The notes beneath the pieces are model-generated. The model did no database searches, was not told the origin of the DNA, and saw only the letters and a program-made list of their open reading frames with translations. From an uncultured Verrucomicrobiales bacterium (GTDB taxonomy: Bacteria > Verrucomicrobiota > Verrucomicrobiae > Limisphaerales > CANJSG01), in assembly GCA_946480965.1 (NCBI GenBank), contig CAMLMI010000090.1, positions 1 to 14,406 of the forward strand: 14,406 nt of DNA. Reading direction: 5' to 3'. The position numbers and the translations under genes were made by a program. Of the stretch, positions 1 through 6,676 are shown one piece after another; position 1 is the first letter of the stretch; each line of letters opens with the position of its first letter.

Positions 1-572
1 TGTTCGGCAACCGCTGGCGCTTCGCCGAGCAATGGACCCTGCAGCTCTCCATCCGTCCCGGGCTCTACTCGGACTTCGACGAAATCTCCGGCCAGGACAT
101 CCACGTGCCCGGACTTGTGGTCTTCGCCTACCAGCCGAACGCGCAGTGGACGCTCCTCTTCGGGGCCAATGTCCATGCCGGCCGCGAGCTCCCCGTCCTG
201 CCCGCCGTCGGGGCCGTATGGCGGCCGGACGGGAACTGGAGCGTGAACCTCGTCCTGCCCCGCGCCGACGTGACACGGCGCCTGGATGACAACTGGTCCG
301 CCTTCGTCGGCTTTGATCTGGTCGGCGGCGCCTACACCGTCGGTGAACGCTTCGGCACAGCCCACGGTTCTCCCGGCATCGACGGTGAACGCCTCACCTA
401 TCGGGAAATCCGTCTCGGGGCCGGGGCCCGCTATCAGTTGGGCCGACGGCTACGCGTGGAGCTGGAGGCCGGCTGCGCCGTGGACCGCCGCTTCGTCTAT
501 GACGATCTCGACGTGGAGTTCGAAGGCGACGCTGCGCCATATCTCCGCCTCGGGATCAGCGGCTCGTATTGA
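1..572 (+). CDS. Outer-membrane beta-barrel protein, DUF6268-like (3' part only)
   Basis: The reading frame is open from base 3 at the window edge to TGA at 570-572, giving 189 residues of a protein whose start lies outside the window. A GTG at 105 is an internal codon, since the frame continues upstream without a stop and with the same character (a W-F-x-x-Q-W-T-L-x-L-x-I-x-P-G pattern). The sequence alternates polar and hydrophobic residues with many Trp, Tyr and Phe and Gly-rich turns, and ends in an aromatic residue (...GISGSY), the usual C-terminal signal of outer-membrane barrels. The stretch reading roughly W-S-V-N-L-V-L-P-R then D-N-W-x-x-F-V-G-F-D resembles, from memory, DUF6268 barrel proteins of Verrucomicrobiota and Planctomycetota. 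Substrate and function are unknown. It converges with the GH106 gene across 94 bases. Confidence 0.7.
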   Translation, partial: FGNRWRFAEQWTLQLSIRPGLYSDFDEISGQDIHVPGLVVFAYQPNAQWTLLFGANVHAGRELPVLPAVGAVWRPDGNWSVNLVLPRADVTRRLDDNWSAFVGFDLVGGAYTVGERFGTAHGSPGIDGERLTYREIRLGAGARYQLGRRLRVELEAGCAVDRRFVYDDLDVEFEGDAAPYLRLGISGSY

Positions 573-666
573 AGCGAGCGCGGGAGCTTCGACGCTTCGT
601 CCGACACCGCCTGCGGAGGACGACGGGAGACGGGAGTCCGTGTCCTCGGTCAATTCGTTCCCACCG
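573..666. other. Convergent intergenic region with weak hairpins
   Basis: This gap separates two genes that end toward each other. Two imperfect inverted repeats are visible: GAAGCG (571-576) with CGCTTC (593-598), and GAGGAC (616-621) with GTCCTC (642-647), the latter enclosing an ACGG/CCGT mini-stem. A GACGGGA heptamer is repeated in tandem at 622-635. Neither hairpin is followed by a T-tract on either strand, so a Rho-independent terminator is possible but not well supported. Confidence 0.25.
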
Positions 667-3339
667 CTAATCGGAGGATTTCATCGGCCGCAGATGCACC
701 GGGCCGAGCAGTCCGGCTTCGCGGATCGGCCAGGTGGAGGCGTCGAGCGGGCGGTAGTTTTTTCCAACGACGTTGGCGTCCTCGAAGTATTTCCACGGGA
801 CTTTGCGGACATCGAGGTCGCGGATGCGGTTGGCGGCCACGTTGGTCACTTCCACCTCCAGTTCGTTCCGGCCCGGCTGGAGCCAGCGGCCGACGGAGAC
901 GCGGAACGGCGGGCTCCAGAGCGTGGCGATCTCTTGGCCATTGAGCTTCACCCTCGCGCTGTCGGCCACGAGCCCGAGATCCAGGGTCCAATCGTCGGCG
1001 AGGCCCTTGGGGCGCTCAAATTCCACCGCATATCGGGCCGTGCCTGCGAAACGTTTCGCCTCCGAATCGTCGCGCCGGGTCCAGGAAGCCAGCGTGTCGG
1101 CGCTGAAGGCTTGCGGAAGTTCCGGCCCGCCTTCGACGAAGGCCACGCTCCACGGGCCGGCCAGGGGAACGGGTTCTCCGGCCTGGACGAGGACAGGCCA
1201 AGCGGGGCCGATCTGTTTCCGGTTCGTCACGCGCAGCAAGAGCGACTGGCCGGGCTCCAAACGCAGGCGCGCCTTGATGCCCTCGGCGGAGAAACGCACC
1301 GCCGCCCAACCGGAATGCTCCGGCCGCAGCGGATCGAGCACGGCCACCGCGCCGGTGGCGTCGCGTAGCGGCAGCCAGTCGTCGAAGGCGATGTCGCCCG
1401 GGTTCACCACGAAATACGCCGGGCCTTCCGGCAGGGAACGCCGCACGAAGCGCAGGCCCGTGCGCGCCATCGTTTCGCCGCCGAAGCCCAATGCCGAGGA
1501 CAGGCCGGTTCCTTCCAGCCTCCGCACCGTGACGTCCTTCGCCAGGCGCAGACGTTCGAGGGCGAAGAGCGCCTGGCGCTGCTTGACGTCGGCCAGGCCG
1601 GGCGGTCCTTCGGGCAACGCGTCCTGGAAGACGATCCTGGCTCCGGCGCGGGCCAATTCGCCCAGTCGGACCAGGGTCTCGGTGGGCATCACGCGGATGC
1701 GCGGCACGACCACCGCGCGGTAGCGGCCGCCGCCGACTTCGATGCGGCCGTCCTTCACCGTGGCCCCGGCGAGGAAACGGTCGGAGACATGGTCGTAGCC
1801 GTAGCCTTCGTCCCAGAGGCGTTGGGCCAAGGCATAGGCCGGACTGCGACCGAGCCACTGGTCCACGTTGTGGACGGTGAAGGTCATCAGCAGGCCGTTG
1901 GTCGCGTGCCAGATGTCGTGGACGGGGAAGTAGAGCAGCACGTCGTTGTCGGGACGCCCGGATTGCAGGATCGACTGGATGCGGGAGACGTAGCCGTTGA
2001 AGGCCGGTAGATCGCGCCAGAGACCGCCTTGGGGACCGAAGTTGACCGAGGCGTAGAACTGCCAGCCGGGCCAGGGCGCGTCCGCCGGGGAATACGGGAT
2101 GCCGTGGAAGAACACGTGGTTCACGCCGCAGAGGAAAAGATAGTCCGCTGCGGCCTTCACCTCGCCGAGCGTGGCGTTGAAGTGTTCGCCCAGCCAGGTG
2201 AAGGACTCGGCGGACGCCAGCCGTCGGCCGGCCAGATTCGCGGCCGAGGACGAGAACTTGTTCATCGGCACGCTGCCTTCCGCCAGCGAGCCGAAGATCT
2301 CCGTCTCGGGAATGTCCGAGGCGGCGTAGAGATCGACGAGGTTCGCGGGCGCGCCGTGGGCCTGGTTGCGCACGAGCCCGCCGCGCCGATGCGTCCAAGC
2401 GCCCCAGCGCCGCATGTAGTCGAGGTGCAACTCGGACAGCGTCTCGCGGTAGTCGGCCTTGACCCGGGCCACCGTTTCGTCCGGACCCTCGCCGGCCAGC
2501 GCGGGGAAATGTTTCCGCAGGTCATAGCCGCGACGTTTCTGGAATTCGGCGAGCAGGTCCGGCGTCCAGGTCGCGCCGTAATACTCGAAGGAATCGTGGA
2601 ACTGCGCGCGGGGCTCCATGCCTTTCCAGCCGCGAAACGCCACGTCGAACCGCGCGAGATACGCCTCCATCGCGCGGGTGGAATACGGGTCCAGCACGTT
2701 GCCCGCGCCGCCGGGGGCGGGGCGCTTCACCTTCTGCACCGCCGGCCGAACGGTGGCAATGTGCAGCCGCCACTGCCCGGGCGGAGCGGTCCAGTCCAGC
2801 CGGCCGCCACGGATGAGGTCCTTCAGCTCGACCGGTTCGCCCGTTTCCGGAAACGCCATGAGCGACGCGACGCGCGCGGGGTCGAACGCCTCCTCCAGCC
2901 GTTTGCCGCCGGAAACGGTGACGGTGCGGAGGAAGAGCCCGGACGAAGCTTTGTCGATGCCGACCTCGGGACCGCCGAAAGGCCAGCCCGTGCCCGTGGT
3001 GAGATCGAACCCGAGTCCAAGCCGCTTCGCTTCCCGGGTCGCGTGGGCCAGCAGCTCCATCCAGCGCGGCGAGAGAAACTCCACGTGCCGGTGCTCCTGG
3101 CCCTTCACGCCGTAGATCGGGCAAAGCTCCACGCCGCCGATTCCTGCCGCGGCGAATTGTTCGAGCTGGCGCGTGAGATTCGTCTCGTCCACCGCGCTGC
3201 CCAGCCACCACCAGCGCGTCCACGGCTTCTGTTCGCGCGTGGGTTCGGGCCAAGACAGCGCCCCGGCGGCCAGCGCGGCTCGGGCCATCACCAGCAATAC
3301 GAGAAGCGCGAAGGGCAGGGGACGGAACAGGGCTTTCAT
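667..3339 (-). CDS. Secreted glycoside hydrolase, GH106-like (alpha-L-rhamnosidase type)
   Basis: The protein has 890 residues and an N-terminal signal peptide: a hydrophobic stretch at about 5-24, cleaved near A-L-A-A (22-25). The motif at 39-50 (PWTRWWWLGSAV) followed by an AAAGIGGVELCP-type strand (63-74) and G-T-G-W-P (116-120) is the pattern I associate with glycosyl hydrolase family 106, which releases terminal alpha-L-rhamnose from rhamnogalacturonans. Acidic candidates for catalysis lie in D-S-F-E (249-252) and S-A-E-S-F-T-W (376-382). Residues about 785-890 form a galactose-binding-like beta-sandwich (D-L-G-L-V-A-D-S-A-R-V-K-L-N-G). Many GH106 enzymes exceed 1000 residues, so this is a short member. 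It starts 19 bases after the pectinesterase stop, so the two are probably co-transcribed. No Shine-Dalgarno is visible. Substrate linkage cannot be read from sequence; family membership is fairly safe. Confidence 0.82.
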   Translation of the reverse strand: MKALFRPLPFALLVLLVMARAALAAGALSWPEPTREQKPWTRWWWLGSAVDETNLTRQLEQFAAAGIGGVELCPIYGVKGQEHRHVEFLSPRWMELLAHATREAKRLGLGFDLTTGTGWPFGGPEVGIDKASSGLFLRTVTVSGGKRLEEAFDPARVASLMAFPETGEPVELKDLIRGGRLDWTAPPGQWRLHIATVRPAVQKVKRPAPGGAGNVLDPYSTRAMEAYLARFDVAFRGWKGMEPRAQFHDSFEYYGATWTPDLLAEFQKRRGYDLRKHFPALAGEGPDETVARVKADYRETLSELHLDYMRRWGAWTHRRGGLVRNQAHGAPANLVDLYAASDIPETEIFGSLAEGSVPMNKFSSSAANLAGRRLASAESFTWLGEHFNATLGEVKAAADYLFLCGVNHVFFHGIPYSPADAPWPGWQFYASVNFGPQGGLWRDLPAFNGYVSRIQSILQSGRPDNDVLLYFPVHDIWHATNGLLMTFTVHNVDQWLGRSPAYALAQRLWDEGYGYDHVSDRFLAGATVKDGRIEVGGGRYRAVVVPRIRVMPTETLVRLGELARAGARIVFQDALPEGPPGLADVKQRQALFALERLRLAKDVTVRRLEGTGLSSALGFGGETMARTGLRFVRRSLPEGPAYFVVNPGDIAFDDWLPLRDATGAVAVLDPLRPEHSGWAAVRFSAEGIKARLRLEPGQSLLLRVTNRKQIGPAWPVLVQAGEPVPLAGPWSVAFVEGGPELPQAFSADTLASWTRRDDSEAKRFAGTARYAVEFERPKGLADDWTLDLGLVADSARVKLNGQEIATLWSPPFRVSVGRWLQPGRNELEVEVTNVAANRIRDLDVRKVPWKYFEDANVVGKNYRPLDASTWPIREAGLLGPVHLRPMKSSD

Positions 3340-3358
3340 GGAATCTGAGACAACGACT

Positions 3359-4357
3359 TCAACGAACCGGTTTCAATCCGGACTCGGCCGCCGGATTCCA
3401 GCCATCTCCGCCTCCGAGCACCGCGCGCGGCGTCAGCGCCTCGATCTCCGCCGCGCTCAATGGCTTCGCCCAGGGAACACGCCTGTCCGGTTGGGCACCA
3501 GGGCCGGTGCTGCCGCCTTCGGCGTAGAGCGTGGTCTTCTCGCGCTCGGGTTTGCCCCAGTTGTGCCAGCCTTCCGGCCGCACGACGGAGGACATCTCGC
3601 AGTTCACGAAGGCCACCTTGGCGAAGTCGCGCCACGGTCGCCCGAGATACGTCCGCACGTCGGCGTCCTTGCCGGTGATCGTGCAGCGCGAAAACACGTA
3701 GCCGAAGCGCTCCGTCTCCGGCGTCGAAGCGGCGGTGATGTAGCCGTTGCCGAGGCATTCGATCCGGCATCTTTCGAAGAACGCCGTGGCCGCACCGAAG
3801 ATGAAATCGACGTGGCCCTGGATGGTGCAGTCCTCGAAGTAGTGGCGGCCGCGATTGGCGAAGATCGTGTCCTGCCAGCCCGCGAACCGGCATCTGCGGA
3901 AGACCGCGCGGTCGCCGTCGATGCGGATGGCCAGCGCCTGCCCGACGGGGCCGGCCGAGTTTTCGAACGTCACGTTCTCCGCGAGGAAATCATCGGCGTC
4001 GATCACCGTGGAGGGCGTGCGGAACGTGCCGATGGGTTTCCCGTCGAGCCCGATCTGGTTCGCGTGCAGGTCGTGGGTGAGGATCGTCGTGGCGGCGTCT
4101 TCACCGATCAGGCGGAAGAAGCGCTTCTCCTTTTGCACATAGAGCAGCTCCTTGTAGGTGCCCGGTTTGATCCGGATGACGACGGGGCTGTTCGAGCCGC
4201 CCGACGGCACCGACATGATCGCCTGCTGCACCGAGGTGAACTGGCCGGAGCCGTCCTGCGCCACCCGCACTTCGACCGGTGCGGCGACAACCAATGAAGA
4301 CGCGAAGGTGCCGGTCATGGCCAATAGCCCGAGCAGACAGCGCGATGGGAAGCTCAT
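3359..4357 (-). CDS. Secreted pectinesterase (pectin methylesterase, CE8)
   Basis: Removes methyl esters from homogalacturonan. The frame is open back to 4570, but I choose the ATG at 4355-4357: it gives 332 residues with a signal peptide (hydrophobic 8-25, cleavage near V-V-A-A, 23-26), while the upstream extension is Arg/Ser-rich frame noise. All family signatures are present: D-G-S-G-Q-F-x-S-V-Q-x-A (35-46), G-T-Y-K-E (66-70), Q140 in G-Q-A-L-A, Q162-D163 in G-W-Q-D-T, D184 in V-D-F-I-F-G, and R240 in Y-L-G-R-P-W. The spacings Q140 to Q162 and D163 to D184 equal those I recall for the plant enzymes, so an intact active site (two aspartates, arginine, oxyanion glutamines) is expected. It leads the GH106 gene, 19 bases downstream, making a small pectin-degradation unit. 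A promoter candidate lies directly upstream. Confidence 0.93.
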   Translation of the reverse strand: MSFPSRCLLGLLAMTGTFASSLVVAAPVEVRVAQDGSGQFTSVQQAIMSVPSGGSNSPVVIRIKPGTYKELLYVQKEKRFFRLIGEDAATTILTHDLHANQIGLDGKPIGTFRTPSTVIDADDFLAENVTFENSAGPVGQALAIRIDGDRAVFRRCRFAGWQDTIFANRGRHYFEDCTIQGHVDFIFGAATAFFERCRIECLGNGYITAASTPETERFGYVFSRCTITGKDADVRTYLGRPWRDFAKVAFVNCEMSSVVRPEGWHNWGKPEREKTTLYAEGGSTGPGAQPDRRVPWAKPLSAAEIEALTPRAVLGGGDGWNPAAESGLKPVR

Positions 4358-4368
4358 AGGATTCGCCC

Positions 4369-4397
4369 GTGATAGGAGCCTCGGCCCCCATCGACAA
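4369..4397 (-). promoter_or_regulatory. Candidate sigma-70-type promoter for the pectinesterase-GH106 unit
   Basis: On the minus strand TTGTCG (4392-4397, 4 of 6 to TTGACA) is followed after exactly 17 bases by TATCAC (4369-4374, 4 of 6 to TATAAT). The -10 ends 11 bases before the pectinesterase ATG, so the transcript would be leaderless or nearly so. It sits in the 85-base gap after the NYN gene, suggesting the pectin genes can be transcribed separately from it. Both boxes are partial matches in GC-rich DNA. Confidence 0.35.
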
Positions 4398-4442
4398 TCC
4401 CCGCGCCATGCAAATCGTTCCCGGAATATGGCACCGACCCAA

Positions 4443-5297
4443 TCACTCGGCCGGGGCCGGGCCTTCGGCCGCGCGCACCAGATAACCGCCCGACTTCTGG
4501 TCGGCGTCGAGTTTGAGGAGCCCGCGCTTCTGCGCCTCCAGCAGCAGGTCGTTGAAGGAGCGGAACCCATAGGCGCGTTCGTTGAAGCCGGGGTTCAGCC
4601 GCTTGATCGCCTGCTTGATCATCGAGCCCCAGATCGCCTCGTCCTCCTCGCGTTCGTCCACCAGGGCGTCGAAGGTCGTCGTGACCTGCTCCAGCGCCTT
4701 GTCCAGCGAGAGCGTCTTCACCACCGGCACCTCGGCGGCCTTTGCTGCAGCATCTTTCGGCTGGGCCGGAGCGCCGCCGCTGCGGTTGCGCTGCTGCTGG
4801 CGCGCCTTGCTGACCTGCTCGCGGACGAGATCGTCGTAGTAGAGGAATTCGTCGCAGTTGTTCAGGAAGAGGTCGGACGTGGAGTTCTTCACCCCCACGC
4901 CCACGACCTTCTTGGCGTTCTCGCGCAGCTTGCTGACCAGCGGGGAGAAGTCCGAATCGCCGCTGAGGATCACGAAGGTGTCCACGTGCCCCTTCGTGTA
5001 GCAGAGGTCCAGCGCGTCCACGACCATGCGGATGTCTGCCGAGTTCTTGCCCGACTGGCGCACGTGCGGGATCTCGATCAACTCGAAGGCCGCCTCGTGC
5101 AGGTCGCGCTTGAACTCCTTGTAGCGGTCGAAATCGCAGTAGGCCTTCTTCACCACGATGTGGCCCTTGAGCAGCAGGCGCTCCAGCACCTTCTGGATGT
5201 CGAACCTGGGATAGCGCGCGTCCTGCGCGCCGAGCGCGATGTTTTCCAGGTCGAGGAACAGCGCCATCGTGGCGTCTTTGGCGGAGGAGGGATTCAT
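4443..5297 (-). CDS. NYN-domain (PIN-like nuclease) protein with C-terminal OST-HTH/LOTUS domain
   Basis: The protein has 284 residues and no signal or membrane segment, so it is cytoplasmic. Residues about 12-160 are a LabA/NYN-type PIN-like domain: F-L-D-L-E-N (14-19, D16 and N19), a K-N-S-A-D-I-R-M-V-V-D-A segment (D88, D94) and S-G-D-S-D-F-S-P-L (112-120, D114 and D116). These acidic residues are the metal-binding set of this nuclease fold. An Ala/Gln/Lys-rich linker (163-190) leads to a region at about 197-275 (W-G-S-M-I-K-Q-A-I-K-R, R-S-F-N-D-L-L, G-L-L-K-L) that matches the OST-HTH/LOTUS RNA-binding fold. Such fusions are known in bacteria and thought to process or bind RNA, but the substrate is unknown. 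ATG at 5297 is taken as start; ATG at 5267, just before the first strand, is an alternative. Neither has a Shine-Dalgarno. It is divergent from the gene at 5429. Confidence 0.85.
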   Translation of the reverse strand: MNPSSAKDATMALFLDLENIALGAQDARYPRFDIQKVLERLLLKGHIVVKKAYCDFDRYKEFKRDLHEAAFELIEIPHVRQSGKNSADIRMVVDALDLCYTKGHVDTFVILSGDSDFSPLVSKLRENAKKVVGVGVKNSTSDLFLNNCDEFLYYDDLVREQVSKARQQQRNRSGGAPAQPKDAAAKAAEVPVVKTLSLDKALEQVTTTFDALVDEREEDEAIWGSMIKQAIKRLNPGFNERAYGFRSFNDLLLEAQKRGLLKLDADQKSGGYLVRAAEGPAPAE

Positions 5298-5428
5298 GAA
5301 ACGTTGGTTTGGTGTCTAGCACGCCCCCCCCTGCGCCGCGAGGGAAAGCACGGACAATCTTCCGCCCGACCGCAGGCCGAGACAGGTCGCGGCTCGTCTC
5401 CGCCGCCGGCCCCGCATAGCCTCCGCCC
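5298..5428. promoter_or_regulatory. Divergent intergenic region between the NYN and Trypco2-like genes
   Basis: These 131 bases must hold promoters for two genes leaving in opposite directions. Weak -10-like words lie close to each start: TAGACA on the minus strand (5313-5318, 15 bases before the NYN ATG) and TAGCCT on the plus strand (5417-5422, 6 bases before the other ATG). I could not pair either with a convincing -35 box. A run of eight C residues occupies 5324-5331. No ribosome binding site is visible for either gene. Confidence 0.3.
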
Positions 5429-6055
5429 ATGCCAACGCTGCCAGAAGCCCTGCATCGCCTCCGGACGGAACTCGCCGAAGCGCTGCGCGCCGAATCCTGT
5501 TCACCGCACGGACCCGAGCCGAAAGCGGCGCGGGTGACGCTGGAGCTGAAACTGGTTTTCCAGTCGGGCGCTTGGCGGCTCGTGGAAACATCGGATACCG
5601 GTCTCGCCGAAACCCAGATCCATTGCGTCACCGTGGAACTGCTGGCCGATGCTCCGCCGCCGCGGCCGGAAGGCCATCCGCTGGCCGACGACGGGCCACG
5701 CACCGAGGACACCCTCATTGCGCGCCTCTCCGAAGCCTTCGGTGCTCCCGGCTTCGACAGCTCAGCCCGAGCCACCGTCTTCCGGGAATCCCTCGAATCC
5801 TTCGCCCCTGAGGACATCCGCGCAGTCATCGCGGCGGTCGGTTCCTCCAGTGCGGTTCCCGGTGCCCATCATGGGCTGGGACAATCCGCCCACCGGATCG
5901 CCCGGCTCCTGGAAAGGGGCCCTGCGGGCATCGAAGCCGGCCGCAGCATCCTCGCCGCGCTCTTCGAGCGCCATTCTCCTTCCGAAATCCTCGCCCTGAT
6001 CCAGTCTACCTGGAAAACGCAGGACGACTGGATCGACCGCTCCGGCCCGGGCTGA
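5429..6055 (+). CDS. Protein with Trypco2-like N-terminal domain and helical C-terminal half
   Basis: The 208-residue protein has no signal peptide or membrane segment. Residues 3-72 follow the pattern I remember for the trypsin-co-occurring domain 2 (Trypco2): an opening helix (L-P-E-A-L-H-R-L-R-T-E-L-A-E-A-L-R), a charged linker, a strand R-V-T-L-E-L-K-L-V-F (35-44) and a closing strand H-C-V-T-V-E-L (65-71). This module is found in predicted bacterial conflict or signalling proteins, where it is thought to link effectors and sensors. A Pro-rich linker (73-90) leads to a helical region (92-203) in which F-x-E-S-L-E-S-F-A-P-E-D-I-R (118-131) resembles L-F-E-R-H-S-P-S-E-I-L (178-188), suggesting a duplicated hairpin. 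No enzymatic motif is visible. It is transcribed away from the NYN gene. The gene is convincingly coding; the domain name is moderate confidence and needs a profile search. Confidence 0.72.
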   Translation: MPTLPEALHRLRTELAEALRAESCSPHGPEPKAARVTLELKLVFQSGAWRLVETSDTGLAETQIHCVTVELLADAPPPRPEGHPLADDGPRTEDTLIARLSEAFGAPGFDSSARATVFRESLESFAPEDIRAVIAAVGSSSAVPGAHHGLGQSAHRIARLLERGPAGIEAGRSILAALFERHSPSEILALIQSTWKTQDDWIDRSGPG

Positions 6056-6062
6056 AGCCCGG
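6047..6062 (+). terminator. Hairpin overlapping the stop codon of the Trypco2-like gene
   Basis: CCGGGC (6047-6052) pairs with GCCCGG (6057-6062) around a TGAA loop that contains the TGA stop (6053-6055). The stem is perfect and GC-only but no T-tract follows, so intrinsic termination is uncertain; it may only mark the 3' end of the message. Confidence 0.3.
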
Positions 6063-6140
6063 CGCAATCCCGGAGCCAGCGGCGAAATCGGCGCCGATCG
6101 GGGCGGTTTCACGGTGCGTTGAAATTGCCGAAAATGAACC

Positions 6141-6170
6141 TTGCCAAAACCCGGGCCGATTCCTTTCAAT
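6141..6170 (+). promoter_or_regulatory. Candidate promoter of the tRNA-Phe gene
   Basis: TTGCCA (6141-6146, 5 of 6 to the -35 consensus) is followed after 18 bases by TTCAAT (6165-6170, 4 of 6 to the -10 consensus). Initiation about 7 bases downstream would start the transcript roughly 8 bases before the mature tRNA 5' end, a usual short leader. The region is AT-richer than its surroundings. Confidence 0.45.
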
Positions 6171-6184
6171 CCGCGTCCCCGCAA

Positions 6185-6260
<76 letters not shown>

Positions 6261-6676
6261 CCTTCTTCCAAGCGTCCTTTTCCCCTGCGGTTCTTCGTCA
6301 AGTCCGGGCCAAGACTCGTTCTTGAGGTCCTTGGCCGGAACAAACCGGTCGGGTCGGGAAGCAGGTGACCGTCAGCCGGAAAGGGGAGAGCCCTTTGATG
6401 TGCCGCTTTCTGCCGAACGGCAGGGGCCTTGGCCGTCGGCGATTCTCCGACCCGCTCTGCGATTGAGCCGACCCGGCCTCCGGGGTCTTGACAATTGGTC
6501 GGGAGGGGAAGCTGATCGCGTCATTCAATGGTTCTGCCCGTTCAACCCGGCGGCAGACATGGGCGTCAGGGGATTCCAGGGTTGTGCCCCGCATCAACGC
6601 TCCATCGGTGGCTTTTGTCCGGCCATCGCCTTGTCCCGTCCCGTTTCCTCCAACCCCATCCCAGGAACCCACCGCT
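6261..6676. other. Intergenic region between tRNA-Phe and the VWA gene, with hairpins
   Basis: No convincing gene lies here. Several inverted repeats are visible: AAAGGG/CCCTTT (6380-6385, 6391-6396, five-base loop), CTGCCG/CGGCAG (6410-6415, 6418-6423) and GTCGGC/GCCGAC (6435-6440, 6467-6472). None is followed by a T-tract. A perfect TTGACA occurs at 6488-6493 but the word at the right distance, GCTGAT (6511-6516), matches only 3 of 6 bases of a -10. If used, it would give a leader of about 150 bases. No known riboswitch class was recognised. Confidence 0.35.
6663..6666 (+). promoter_or_regulatory. Ribosome binding site supporting the start at 6677
   Basis: AGGA lies 10 bases before the ATG at 6677, within CCCAGGAACCC. 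It is one of only two plausible Shine-Dalgarno sequences in the window and favours this ATG over the upstream TTG at 6488, which has none and would add a low-complexity extension of 63 residues. Confidence 0.5.

Noticed and set aside
2029..3348. 439-codon plus-strand frame opposite the GH106 gene
   Set aside because: Antisense shadow: Arg/His/Glu-rich and without domains, while the minus strand has signal peptide and GH106 motifs.
4358..4570. N-terminal extension of the pectinesterase to the ATG at 4570
   Set aside because: The added 71 residues are frame noise overlapping the NYN gene, and the ATG at 4357 gives a proper signal peptide.
6488..6516. Sigma-70 promoter with perfect TTGACA
   Set aside because: The best -10 at proper spacing, GCTGAT, matches only 3 of 6; noted under the intergenic region but not called separately.
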